Positions 35,993 to 44,364 of a DNA stretch of 64,000 nucleotides are shown one piece after another. The notes under the pieces were generated by a model. It worked only from the letters and a program-made list of their open reading frames with translations. It had not been told where the DNA came from and did no database searches. The stretch is from Terriglobia bacterium (GTDB taxonomy: Bacteria; Acidobacteriota; Terriglobia; JAIQFV01), in assembly GCA_020073085.1 (NCBI GenBank), contig JAIQFV010000007.1, positions 56,375 through 120,374 on the forward strand, in the 5' to 3' direction. A program made the position numbers and the translations under genes. The stretch's first letter is position 1, and every line of letters starts with the position of its first letter.

Positions 35993-36406
35993 TTACCTTC
36001 TCCGACCCTTCTTTCCAGCCTTTCTAGCCTTGCCTTTCTTTTTCGAAGCTTTCGCCTTTGACTTCTTCGCGGCTTTCTTGGGCTTGATTTTTCTTGGCTT
36101 GATCTTTCTTGGCTTAATCTTCCGCGGCTTGATCTTCTTCTTCGCTGCCACTTTTTTCTTGGGAGCGACCTTCTTTGCTTTCGCCTTGGGTCGGGGCTTC
36201 GGCTTCGGTGAGACATAGGGCGCCGGCTGCGGAGGAGGGGGAAGCGGAGGTTCGGGGATGGTCATCTCGGCTTCAACGGTTTCTTCGAACTCTTCTATGA
36301 TTTCTTCGGATGGCTCCTCCAGTTCAGCGGCTTCCTCCAGCGACTCTTCCCGTTCGTCCGGGAATCCTCCTTCCATCTCCTCTCTCTCATCATCACCCTC
36401 GAACAT
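35993..36406 (-). CDS. Acidic-head, Lys/Pro-rich-tail protein with IKPRK repeats
   Basis: A 137-residue low-complexity protein in three zones. Residues 1-48 are strongly acidic (Glu-rich). Residues 49-72 are Pro-rich (PEPPLPPPPQPAPYVSP). Residues 73-137 are Lys/Arg/Ala-rich, with about four tandem (K)IKPR units at 91-110, and end in RRR. The tail resembles histone H1-like or AlgP/HU-tail sequences that bind nucleic acids (inference). A good ribosome site (AAAGGAG, 8 bases before ATG) and a terminator indicate a real, separately expressed gene. The DNA repeat is about 15 bases and slightly diverged between copies. Function unknown. Confidence 0.75.
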   Translation of the reverse strand: MFEGDDEREEMEGGFPDEREESLEEAAELEEPSEEIIEEFEETVEAEMTIPEPPLPPPPQPAPYVSPKPKPRPKAKAKKVAPKKKVAAKKKIKPRKIKPRKIKPRKIKPKKAAKKSKAKASKKKGKARKAGKKGRRR

Positions 36407-36824
36407 GTCGGGCTCCTTTCTCGCGTGGAAAATTACCTACTGAAGAATGGGCGGGTTTGAATCCTGTGCACACAGCGCGCCAAGCGAGGCGATTATAGTC
36501 AAATTGCCTACCTGAAGCAAATATCCCGGCAATCAATTTCGAACGGATTCTGGATCGGGCGGATCAGCCTGCTGAAACGCTCCGGGGCCTCAACCCACGG
36601 CTCCCCCTGGACTCACCCAGCGGCCCTGGCACCCCCTTATGCGTCACTAAACGGAGGGCTTATCCCGGGCTGTGGATTTCACATTGAACCCCCTTAACGT
36701 GCCTTGACACCCCCTCCTCCCTGTGTTACAAACACCTGTGAATTGTGGTGCAAGCAGTGACTTGCCCAATATCTTGTTGATAAAATGGTGATGGCGTCTC
36801 TTCGGGGTACCTTCTAACCAACTC
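36407..36824. other. Divergent intergenic region with promoter
   Basis: A 418-base gap between the Lys-rich gene (minus) and the site-2 protease gene (plus). It holds the candidate promoter annotated separately. No gene or repeat was recognised. Confidence 0.45.
36704..36732 (+). promoter_or_regulatory. Candidate promoter of the M50-trpS-scpAB group
   Basis: A consensus TTGACA (36704-36709) is followed after 17 bases by TACAAA (36727-36732, four of six consensus bases). It lies about 90 bases upstream of the site-2 protease start. Confidence 0.5.
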
Positions 36825-37499
36825 ATGCCCTTTGACCCAGAGCGAATTGCTGTATTTGCAGTCTTCATGCTGGTCCTCCTGCTGTCCCTTTCCTGGCATG
36901 AGTCTGCGCATGCATGGATGGCGGACCGACTGGGGGACTACACGGCCCGATATATGGGACGGGTATCTTTGAACCCGCTCGTTCACATCGATATCATAGG
37001 AACCATCGTATTTCCAGCCATCAATTTCTTTTGGGGAGTTCCCCTTCTGGGATGGGCAAAGCCCACGCCGGTCAATCCACTTCACTTGCGGGATAAGAGA
37101 TACGGTCAACTCCGCGTTGCTGCCGCCGGGCCCATCAGCAATTGTATTCTCGCGGTGATCTTTATCATTGCCGACAAGGCACTGGTGATTCTGAGCCCGC
37201 TTTTCAGTACCAATGTGCTTACTCCGATGTTTCTCTTTTTTCAGCTTGCGATTTATTTGAACATCGGACTTGCAGTGTTCAATCTGATTCCAATTCCTCC
37301 GCTGGATGGGAGTCATATCTTGGAAGCCCTCCTTCCTTACGAAGCGGCGCAGAAGTTTCAAGGTATTCAACGCTATGGCGGGATTCTGTTAATGTTGATG
37401 GTTTTCACGCCAGTATTTAGCATCATCTATTCGCCCGTGCTTATTTTTTTGCGATACCTCTTCTACTGGTTCAACCTGCCTATGCCCGTGAGATGGTAA
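36825..37499 (+). CDS. M50-family site-2 metalloprotease
   Basis: A 224-residue membrane zinc protease. The HExxH motif HESAH lies in the first hydrophobic region (near residue 25), and the third ligand is in NLIPIPPLDGSHILEAL (DG motif). Five or six hydrophobic helices are evident. It is a compact member without PDZ or CBS domains, like the short bacterial SpoIVFB/Rip-type group. Its substrate is unknown. It is the first gene of a plus-strand run leading to trpS, scpA, scpB and rluB, a gene order shared widely in Acidobacteriota and Firmicutes (general knowledge). Confidence 0.93.
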   Translation: MPFDPERIAVFAVFMLVLLLSLSWHESAHAWMADRLGDYTARYMGRVSLNPLVHIDIIGTIVFPAINFFWGVPLLGWAKPTPVNPLHLRDKRYGQLRVAAAGPISNCILAVIFIIADKALVILSPLFSTNVLTPMFLFFQLAIYLNIGLAVFNLIPIPPLDGSHILEALLPYEAAQKFQGIQRYGGILLMLMVFTPVFSIIYSPVLIFLRYLFYWFNLPMPVRW

Positions 37500-37608
37500 T
37501 CTTGTGAGAGGTCGGGCAGACAGCGACCGCAAACACAAGCAATGGAGCGTCGCCTCGGATCGCGGAGTATTTGATTCATGAATTTCGAACAGGAAGCGTT
37601 GTTATAAC

Positions 37609-38628
37609 GTGGATGGCAGCCAACAGGTGGGTAAAAACAAGCGCGTCCTCAGCGGCATGCGGCCGACGGGCCGGCTCCACATCGGTCATCTCGTCGGGGC
37701 CCTGCAGAATTGGGTGAAACTCCAGAATCAATACGAGTGCTTTCACTTTATTGCTGACTGGCACATGTTGACGACGGACTACTCCGACACCTCGAACCTG
37801 GAAGACAACCGGTTCCAGATGATCCTGGACTGGCTGGCCTGCGGGCTCGATTCAAACCGATCCACGCTGTTCATGCAATCTTCGATCAAGGAGCATGCAG
37901 AGTTGCATTTGCTGCTTTCCATGATTACGCCGCTCGGCTGGCTGGAGCGCGTCCCCTCTTACAAGGAGATGCGGGAGAACCTGGCGGACAAGGATCTCAA
38001 CACATACGGCTTTCTGGGGTATCCCCTTTTGCAGTCAGCCGACATCCTGATGTACAAAGCCGATTTTGTGCCGGTGGGCGAGGACCAAGTTCCCCATGTC
38101 GAACTCACCCGCGAGATCGCGCGACGCTTCAATTTCACGTATGGCCGGAGCGGGGCCGGGCCGGTCTTCCCGGAGCCACAGGCGCTCCTCACTCCGGTCC
38201 CGCGATTGCCCGGAACCGATGGTCGGAAGATGTCGAAGAGTTTTGGTAACGATATTAAACTCAGTGATGATCCGGCCCTCGTGGAGAAGAAGATTCTCCC
38301 CATGGTGACGGATCCGGCGCGAAAGCGGCGGCAGGATCCCGGCAATCCCGATCTCTGCCCCGTGTTTGATTATCACAAGGCCTTTTCGACGGACGAGACG
38401 CAAGGGTGGGCGGCGCACGGCTGCCGCACCGCCGAAATCGGATGTATCGATTGCAAGCGCGGACTTTTGAAACATCTGCTTCCCGTCCTCGAGCCGATTG
38501 CCGCCAGGCGCCGCGAGCTGGAGGCCCACCCGGACGCCGTTCGAGAAGTCCTCGACGCCGGCAACCAGACGGCCCGGCAAGTGGCTCAAGCCACAATGGA
38601 CGAAGTCCGGAAAACCATGTTGTTGTAA
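37609..38628 (+). CDS. trpS: Tryptophanyl-tRNA synthetase
   Basis: A 339-residue class I aminoacyl-tRNA synthetase that charges tRNA-Trp. The HIGH motif is RLHIGHLVGAL and the KMSKS motif is GRKMSKSFGN. MRPTGRLHIGH and the DADILMYKAD-like SADILMYKADFVPVGEDQ region are TrpS hallmarks. The start is GTG at 37609, with GGAAG about 12 bases upstream; no ATG is available before residue 17. It is followed after 14 bases by scpA. Confidence 0.96.
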   Translation: MDGSQQVGKNKRVLSGMRPTGRLHIGHLVGALQNWVKLQNQYECFHFIADWHMLTTDYSDTSNLEDNRFQMILDWLACGLDSNRSTLFMQSSIKEHAELHLLLSMITPLGWLERVPSYKEMRENLADKDLNTYGFLGYPLLQSADILMYKADFVPVGEDQVPHVELTREIARRFNFTYGRSGAGPVFPEPQALLTPVPRLPGTDGRKMSKSFGNDIKLSDDPALVEKKILPMVTDPARKRRQDPGNPDLCPVFDYHKAFSTDETQGWAAHGCRTAEIGCIDCKRGLLKHLLPVLEPIAARRRELEAHPDAVREVLDAGNQTARQVAQATMDEVRKTMLL

Positions 38629-38642
38629 CCCGGGACACCGAA

Positions 38643-39437
38643 ATGCAACTTGAGCTCAAATTCCAACTCCCCGCCTACGAAGGACCGCTCGACCTCCTTC
38701 TTGATTTGATTCGCAAGCAGGAGATCGACATTTACGATATTCCCATCGCCCGGATCACGCGCCAATACCTGGATTACATGCGCGCCCTGGAAGAGCTCGA
38801 CATCAATTTGGGGGGGGACTTTATCCTGATGGCGGCGACCCTGATTCACATCAAATCCAAAATGTTACTGCCGCCGGATCCGGAGGAAATCCGCGAGGGC
38901 GAACCCGGGGACCCCCGCGAGGAGTTGGTACGGCAACTGTTGGAGCATGAGAAATACAAGAACGCGGCCGAGATGCTTCAGCAAAAAGGAATGATCGAGG
39001 GAGCCACCTACAGCCGGGTGGAACTGGAGAAATGGATTGACGAATCGGGGGAACCGGAAATTTCGGTCACGCTTTACGATCTTGTCATGACCTTTCGGGC
39101 GGTCATGGAGCGCGCCAAGTTACGCACGCCCCTCGAGATTGTCCACGACGAGATGACGGTCGGGCAGATGATTGCCCACCTCCGGATGCTCTTCGAAGAT
39201 TCCACAAAGCCGATTCTGTTGACCCAGATCTTTGAATCCTACACTACCCGTCGGGCGCTGGTGGTGACTTTCCTGGCGCTGCTGGAGTTGGTGCGGCTGC
39301 ATGCCATTCAGCTCTCGCAGAAAGCCACGTTTGGTCCCATTTACGCCCAAAAGAAGGACAACTTTGAGAACGCCGTTGCTCATCTGAATACTGCATATCT
39401 GGAGTCGGAGGAGAGTCCGGAGCCCACGATTCAATAA
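38643..39437 (+). CDS. scpA: Segregation and condensation protein A
   Basis: A 264-residue kleisin. It begins LKFQLPAYEGPLDLLLDLIRKQEIDIYDIPIARITRQYL, the conserved ScpA N-terminus. The middle is acidic, and the C-terminal winged-helix region is near 180-245. With ScpB and SMC it forms the chromosome-condensing complex. ATG at 38643 gives this canonical start; the frame is open back to 38406, inside trpS, but that part is out of frame with trpS and non-conserved. scpB follows after 87 bases. Confidence 0.95.
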   Translation: MQLELKFQLPAYEGPLDLLLDLIRKQEIDIYDIPIARITRQYLDYMRALEELDINLGGDFILMAATLIHIKSKMLLPPDPEEIREGEPGDPREELVRQLLEHEKYKNAAEMLQQKGMIEGATYSRVELEKWIDESGEPEISVTLYDLVMTFRAVMERAKLRTPLEIVHDEMTVGQMIAHLRMLFEDSTKPILLTQIFESYTTRRALVVTFLALLELVRLHAIQLSQKATFGPIYAQKKDNFENAVAHLNTAYLESEESPEPTIQ

Positions 39438-39524
39438 AGTTGTGGATGGAGGTTGCGGGAGCGGGAACCTGTTCCAATCCGGCAATCCCCCCACAGGAAA
39501 GCCAGACCTGAAAGAGAAGGAATC

Positions 39525-40220
39525 ATGACTGAACAAGAATTAAAATCCGTAGTTGAAGCCATTGTCTATATCGCCGCCGAACCGGTCCCGCTGAAGACGC
39601 TCCGCGACCTGTTTCCGAACGAGCCCACGGAGAAGATCGCCGCGGTGGTCGATGAGTTGACGGCGGAATATCAAGCCTCCCACCACGGCATTGAAATCCG
39701 GGAGGTGGCGCACGGCCTGAAGATGTCGACCAAACCCGAGCACTACGACATTCTCAAACAGTTTGCGCGGTCGCAACGACCCCCCACCCGGCTCTCCCTC
39801 TCCGCCCTTGAGACCCTGGCCTGCATTGCCTACAAGCAGCCGGTGACGCTGCCGGAGATCCAGCAGATTCGAGGGGTGAATGCGTCCAGTGTGATTCACA
39901 CCTTGCTCGAGAGAAAGCTGATCACGGCGGCCGGCCGCAAAGCGGTGGTCGGCAGGCCCATTCTGTACCGAACGACCAAGGAGTTCCTCGTTCATTTCGG
40001 ACTGAAAGACCTTTCGGAACTCCCCACGCTCAAAGAATTTGAGGAGATCGCCAGCCACGCTGCATTCTCCCCCGATAATTCTTCGGGGCATTCCGACCCC
40101 TCCTCGCTCGACTCGTCGGGGGCCATCCCCGGTTCATCGGGGACAGGTGGTCTTGCTGATCCGTCAGCAGAGTCGCTGCAGATTCTCGACGATCCCGCGG
40201 AGGATGGACCGTTCTATTGA
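39525..40220 (+). CDS. scpB: Segregation and condensation protein B
   Basis: A 231-residue ScpB with two winged-helix domains. The N-terminal wing is ELKSVVEAIVYIAAEPVPLKTLRDLF. The second contains LSALETLACIAYKQPVTLPEIQQIRGV and ends GRPILYRTTKEFLVHFGLKDLSELP. The C-terminal 45 residues are Ser/Pro/Asp-rich and look disordered. It dimerises and binds the ScpA kleisin. The ATG at 39525 has AGAGAAGGA upstream; an earlier ATG at 39453 has no ribosome site and no homology-like sequence. Confidence 0.95.
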   Translation: MTEQELKSVVEAIVYIAAEPVPLKTLRDLFPNEPTEKIAAVVDELTAEYQASHHGIEIREVAHGLKMSTKPEHYDILKQFARSQRPPTRLSLSALETLACIAYKQPVTLPEIQQIRGVNASSVIHTLLERKLITAAGRKAVVGRPILYRTTKEFLVHFGLKDLSELPTLKEFEEIASHAAFSPDNSSGHSDPSSLDSSGAIPGSSGTGGLADPSAESLQILDDPAEDGPFY

Positions 40221-40398
40221 CAGACGGAATTGAGCTGCAACGAGAACCTGCATAACCTCATTGAAGACCGATTGCCGGGGCAGACAAGCAAGCGAAGGGA
40301 CAGACGACAACTGTTGGGAACTTTCGACGTGGACGAGCGATTGGTGTCTGTCTCTGTAATTATTGTAAGATGAAGTTTTCCCGAGTCACCTCCGACCC

Positions 40399-41136
40399 AT
40401 GCGAGAACGAATTCAAAAGATCATCGCCGAAGCTGGGATTTGTTCGCGTCGGCACGCGGAGAGCCTGATCCTTTCAGGCTGCGTGTCGGTCAACGGCAAA
40501 ATGGAGACGACCTTGGGAACCAAGGCTGACCCGGAAGTCGACTACATCAAGGTCAACGGCAAGCTCCTGCACACCCCCCCGCAACACATTTATGTCCTGC
40601 TCAATAAACCCAAGGGCGTCGTTTCCACGGCCTTCGACCCCGAAGGACGGACCACGGTGACCGAGTTGATTCGGGGGGTACAGCAGCGGATCTACCCGGT
40701 GGGCCGTCTCGACTACAACACCGAGGGGTTACTCCTGCTGACCAACGACGGCGATTTTGCGCAGATTGTCATGAAAGCGGGAGTCCATTGTCCCAAGACT
40801 TATCTCGCCAAGGTGCGCGGTACCCTCGGGGACGAGGCTCTGGAACGGCTTCGCAAAGGGATCGTCCTTGACCGGGTCAGAACCGCACCCGCCCGCATCA
40901 TCCCCGTGAGAAAAGCTGACAATAGCTGGTACGAAGTTACCCTGACTGAGGGGCGAAACCAGCAAATCCGGAAGATGTTCGAGTTTGCGGGGCATCCTGT
41001 GGAAAAACTCAAACGCACCCGGATCGGGTTCCTGGAGGATTCAAATCTGCGGCCGGGAAAATATCGGTCCTTAACCCCGCAGGAGGTCGCTCGATTCAAG
41101 AAAATGAGGATGAAGTCTTCACCCGGGCCTCCGTAA
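40399..41136 (+). CDS. rluB: RluB/RsuA-family 23S rRNA pseudouridine synthase
   Basis: A 245-residue protein. An N-terminal S4 RNA-binding domain (RIQKIIAEAGICSRRHAESLILSGCVSVNGK) precedes the RsuA/RluB catalytic domain. The catalytic Asp is in YPVGRLDYNTEGLLLLTNDG, and the downstream motif is EGRNQQIRKMFEFAGHPV. The scpA-scpB-rluB order supports RluB (23S rRNA) rather than RsuA, but the exact target uridine cannot be read from sequence. It starts 178 bases after scpB and may have its own promoter there, although none is clear. Confidence 0.92.
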   Translation: MRERIQKIIAEAGICSRRHAESLILSGCVSVNGKMETTLGTKADPEVDYIKVNGKLLHTPPQHIYVLLNKPKGVVSTAFDPEGRTTVTELIRGVQQRIYPVGRLDYNTEGLLLLTNDGDFAQIVMKAGVHCPKTYLAKVRGTLGDEALERLRKGIVLDRVRTAPARIIPVRKADNSWYEVTLTEGRNQQIRKMFEFAGHPVEKLKRTRIGFLEDSNLRPGKYRSLTPQEVARFKKMRMKSSPGPP

Positions 41137-41318
41137 TGATCGAGGGACCGATCCTCTCCGCGGACTGGCCATTCCTCAAGTCGGAACTGCGGAGCTCAGA
41201 AGATTGGCCCTTGCCGCCTCCCCTTTGTCGAATCACATGGAGTTTTCGCCTGCGGGCGTGATAGGATGTTTGTTGTTCGGGCACCTCAGTAAGTGTAAGA
41301 GCGATCTTCAGGGCTGAG

Positions 41319-41759
41319 ATGAACCTCTACGACAAGATCTTTGCCGATTCCAAAACCATTGCCGTTGTGGGGCTGTCGTCCAATCCGTCTCGTCCGAGTT
41401 ATGGCGTATCGCGCTACATGCAGTCGGTCGGATATCGCATCATCCCCATCAATCCCAACGAAACTGAAGTTTTGAATGAAAAATCCTATGCCCGTTTGGA
41501 AGACGTCCCTGTCCCGGTGGACATTGTAGATATTTTCAGGCGCTCGGAGTATGTCGAGCCCCTGGTGGACAGTGCCTTGAAGATCGGCGCCCAAGTGATC
41601 TGGATGCAGGAGGGGGTGTTTCACCGCCAGGCGGCCGAACGCGCCCGTCAGGCGGGGTTGATTGTCATCATGGACCGATGCATCTTAAAGGAGCACATGA
41701 GTTGGGTTTATACCCATCAACATGCCTCCCCTTTACAACCCACCAGCGAAGTGTTCTAA
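41319..41759 (+). CDS. CoA-binding (YccU-type) protein
   Basis: A 146-residue Rossmann-fold protein of the CoA_binding_2 family. AVVGLSSNPSRPSYGVSRYMQSVGYRIIPINPNE gives the nucleotide-binding start, and VDIVDIFRRSEYVEPLVD and MQEGVFHRQAAERARQAGL complete the family pattern. It matches the CoA-binding domain of succinyl-CoA ligase as a stand-alone unit; its role is not established. The MDRCILKEH ending is standard. It appears monocistronic. Confidence 0.92.
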   Translation: MNLYDKIFADSKTIAVVGLSSNPSRPSYGVSRYMQSVGYRIIPINPNETEVLNEKSYARLEDVPVPVDIVDIFRRSEYVEPLVDSALKIGAQVIWMQEGVFHRQAAERARQAGLIVIMDRCILKEHMSWVYTHQHASPLQPTSEVF

Positions 41760-41923
41760 TACGACGGCTTTTGGGTTGGATTGAAACGCCTTCATAATTA
41801 ATTAGTTTTTCAAAGATGCATCTTCCGGCAACACTTCCCAAAAGGCCATTGTCTAACTTTGAATGAGAGGCTAGCGGACGCCACAAGCTTGATCTCTTTA
41901 ATCCGTTTACCCATTCTGTGCCC

Positions 41924-43243
41924 ATGACGAAATTCGATACCACCCCCCGAGTCCTCATCGTGGACGATGAAGTGCGCTTGACGGAGAGTCTCGAATCGCT
42001 CGCCCTGGCGATGGGGTTTGTATGCCAGGTGGCGCATTCAGGGTACGACGCCCAGGAAATGCTGATGGCGGAAGAGTTTGACCTGATCATCACTGATCTC
42101 CTGATGCCCGGCGTCAGTGGATTTGATCTCATCGATTTTGCGCGCGGGCGCGGGCTCTGGACCCCCATCGTGGTCTTAACCGGGCAGGGAACCGTCAATG
42201 CCGCCGTCCAGGCCATGCGGCAAGGGGCTTACGATTTTGTGGTCAAGCCCTTCGACCCCGATCGATTCCGGACTGTCCTGATTCATGCGCTTGAAAGGAG
42301 CTCGTATGAGCGCAAGCGGCTGGAACATATTCGGCACGAAGAGCAGCTCCAGGCCGAGGTTCGGGAGTCCAAACAGTATCTGGAGCTGGTTCTGCAAAGC
42401 GCGGAAGATGTCGCCATCATCACCACCAACCGCGAGGGCAAGATCAAGACCTTTAACACGGGCGCCGAGAAGCTTCTCGGGGTGCCCCTCGACCAGGTCC
42501 TTGGGCAGCCCATTGATCTCTGGTTTCCAAATGCAAAGATCATCAAGCACGCCCATGATTTTCTGAATGGACAGCGTCGCGAGGCGTGGCGGGAGGAATT
42601 GGCGTTTGAGAATCTGCATGCCACCCAACTCTGGATCCACGTCGTCATGCGCTGGATGGAGTCCCCTTCTCCTTCACTCGCCGGATTGATTGTGGTGGCG
42701 ACCGACATTACCCAGCGGCACATCCTCCGGGAGAAGCTGAAACTTCTCTCCATCACCGACGACCTGACCGGCCTATATAATCAGCGCTATTTTTACGAAT
42801 CCCTGCGGAGGGAAATCGAGCGCTCCAACCGTCGAAGCGCCCCGTTTGGACTGGCCATGTTTGATATCGACCATTTCAAACGATACAACGATGAATTTGG
42901 ACACTTGAAGGGCGATGAGATTCTGAGCCGCCTGGGGGAAATCGTCCGATCGACCATCCGCCGGATTGACTACGGATTCCGGTATGGCGGCGATGAGTTT
43001 GCGGTCCTGCTGCCGGAAACCGAACTGGAACACGCCGTCTTGATCACGGAGCGCATCCGCGCCAACACCAAAGTGGAGTTCAAAGGCCAAGTCACCCTGT
43101 CGATCGGGGTGGTGCAAGGCAAATCGCCCTGCGATGAGCGACGCCTGATTGAGGCCTCTGACCGGGCCATGTATGAATCCAAGCGCGCCGGCGGCGATTA
43201 CGTCTCCTTCATCAGTAAGCCCATGACGCTCACCCAACAATAA
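41924..43243 (+). CDS. Response regulator with PAS and GGDEF (diguanylate cyclase)
   Basis: A 439-residue cytoplasmic regulator. It comprises a REC domain (residues 9-125; phospho-acceptor Asp58 in LIITDLLMPG), a PAS domain (about 135-255), and a GGDEF domain (about 275-430) with an intact RYGGDEF at 353-359. An RxxD inhibitory site (RRID) sits five residues before GGDEF, so product inhibition by c-di-GMP is expected. Active c-di-GMP synthesis controlled by phosphorylation is inferred; no histidine kinase is adjacent. ATG at 41924 is preferred over a GTG at 41918. Confidence 0.94.
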   Translation: MTKFDTTPRVLIVDDEVRLTESLESLALAMGFVCQVAHSGYDAQEMLMAEEFDLIITDLLMPGVSGFDLIDFARGRGLWTPIVVLTGQGTVNAAVQAMRQGAYDFVVKPFDPDRFRTVLIHALERSSYERKRLEHIRHEEQLQAEVRESKQYLELVLQSAEDVAIITTNREGKIKTFNTGAEKLLGVPLDQVLGQPIDLWFPNAKIIKHAHDFLNGQRREAWREELAFENLHATQLWIHVVMRWMESPSPSLAGLIVVATDITQRHILREKLKLLSITDDLTGLYNQRYFYESLRREIERSNRRSAPFGLAMFDIDHFKRYNDEFGHLKGDEILSRLGEIVRSTIRRIDYGFRYGGDEFAVLLPETELEHAVLITERIRANTKVEFKGQVTLSIGVVQGKSPCDERRLIEASDRAMYESKRAGGDYVSFISKPMTLTQQ

Positions 43244-43749
43244 ACGTGGCCATGAGAGGTTGCCGGCTTCACCTCAGCGGAAGAGGGGCTTCAATCCTGT
43301 TCCCAACCTCAATTCCCGTTCCCTCGATCAGCTTGACCAATCTGCAATTTCAAATTAAAGATACAAGAGCGTGATGCTGGCGGGCACGAGAACAGTATCC
43401 TGGAGAGGGCTCGGACCGCCTTCAGTTCCATGCGCTCATCCAGCTCCCGGCGAAACGCTTCGGCTCACAAGCATCCGCCGGTCGAAGATCGGTTTGCCTA
43501 TTAACCGGACTGTGCGACGGCAGCCTCCCACCCTGACAATTCCCTCGACAACAGTCGGAGGATCATTCAGATTCGGCCTACTGAGGCGCTTCCCCACTCC
43601 TCTTCAATTCCCCCGACGGCAGTCGGGCGATGGTTCAGGTTCCACCTCCACGACCAGAAGCCCGCACTTTTCGAAGAGCTTCAACCGCTCCACTGCTATC
43701 ATCGCGCACCGAGCCGGCTGCAATTATGCTGATTCACCATCATTCCGGA
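43244..43749. other. Intergenic gap with degenerate repeats
   Basis: About 500 bases between the convergent GGDEF gene and the accessory block. It contains the two diverged repeat units annotated separately. A plus-strand open frame (43371-43952) runs through the repeats and antisense to the next gene and is not regarded as coding. Confidence 0.45.
43537..43643. repeat. Two diverged 39-bp direct repeats with hairpin cores
   Basis: Units at 43537-43575 and 43605-43643 match at 30 of 39 positions (caattccc-cgac--cagtcgg core). The second unit contains a CCCGAC/GTCGGG stem with a 4-base loop, and the first keeps CGAC/GTCG. They look like eroded copies of a small palindromic element. Confidence 0.5.
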
Positions 43750-44337
43750 TTACTTCGCGAGTGCAACGACACGATCGAGAATTGCTTTCGCCTCGAATGG
43801 CGCACTCTTCTCAGTCGTGTCATCCCAAAAAACAAAGTAAGCCCGTTCCTTGCCATCGGGTTCGCGACGGCGCAAGGCGAGCAAGGTCAGGTAGCAATCC
43901 ATGCATTTGCCGACCGTTGATCCGCCCCAACTGGAGGGCTTGGCACGAGTGATGAATTGCGTCAACCCCTGCAGGGCCTCACGAGTGAGTTCGTTCCTGC
44001 ATTTCGTGTGAGGAGCGTTACATTCGACGCTCCCGTTTGAGGTGATCGCAATGTCGCCCCTGCCGGCCCCGTTGAATCCGCCGCGCGTGATCACCTGCAC
44101 GACCCATCCATTCTCCGCCTCCGGCACCTTCACCGAATTAATGGCATCAGCAAAGAAGGTTGGAACCGGAGTGCCGTCAATCAGAATTGCATCCTCTCCG
44201 GAGGACAGAGTGTGTTTATGAGTAGAAGCGGAGGGAGACTGGCCGATCAGGCTCATCGGCACAAAAATCAGCAGAGGTACAAATGCAACCCCGCTCTGAA
44301 ACCCTCGAATAAATCTCCGCATTCGTCCAAGAATCAT
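43750..44337 (-). CDS. Exported protein of unknown function
   Basis: A 195-residue protein with a hydrophobic N-terminal segment (SGVAFVPLLIFVPMSLIGQS) that acts as a signal peptide or anchor. The body contains paired cysteines (Cys in VECNAPHTKC and GKCMDCYLTLL), probably disulfides in the periplasm. It has alternating beta segments such as WVVQVITRGGFNGAGRGDIAITSNGSV. I do not recognise a family. AGGA lies 8 bases before the ATG. It is the last gene of the minus-strand block, 27 bases after the 594-residue helical protein, so the two are likely co-transcribed. Confidence 0.7.
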   Translation of the reverse strand: MILGRMRRFIRGFQSGVAFVPLLIFVPMSLIGQSPSASTHKHTLSSGEDAILIDGTPVPTFFADAINSVKVPEAENGWVVQVITRGGFNGAGRGDIAITSNGSVECNAPHTKCRNELTREALQGLTQFITRAKPSSWGGSTVGKCMDCYLTLLALRRREPDGKERAYFVFWDDTTEKSAPFEAKAILDRVVALAK

Positions 44338-44364
44338 CTTGTTGTCCTACGTCGCTATCACCTT

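Noticed and set aside
36070..36140. Short repeats resembling a CRISPR-like periodic pattern
   Set aside because: The period is about 15 bases, with no spacers, and the repeats encode the IKPRK units of a protein.
43371..43952. Plus-strand frame of 193 codons
   Set aside because: It runs through the degenerate repeats and then antisense to the exported-protein gene; Ser/Thr/Arg-rich and no ribosome site.
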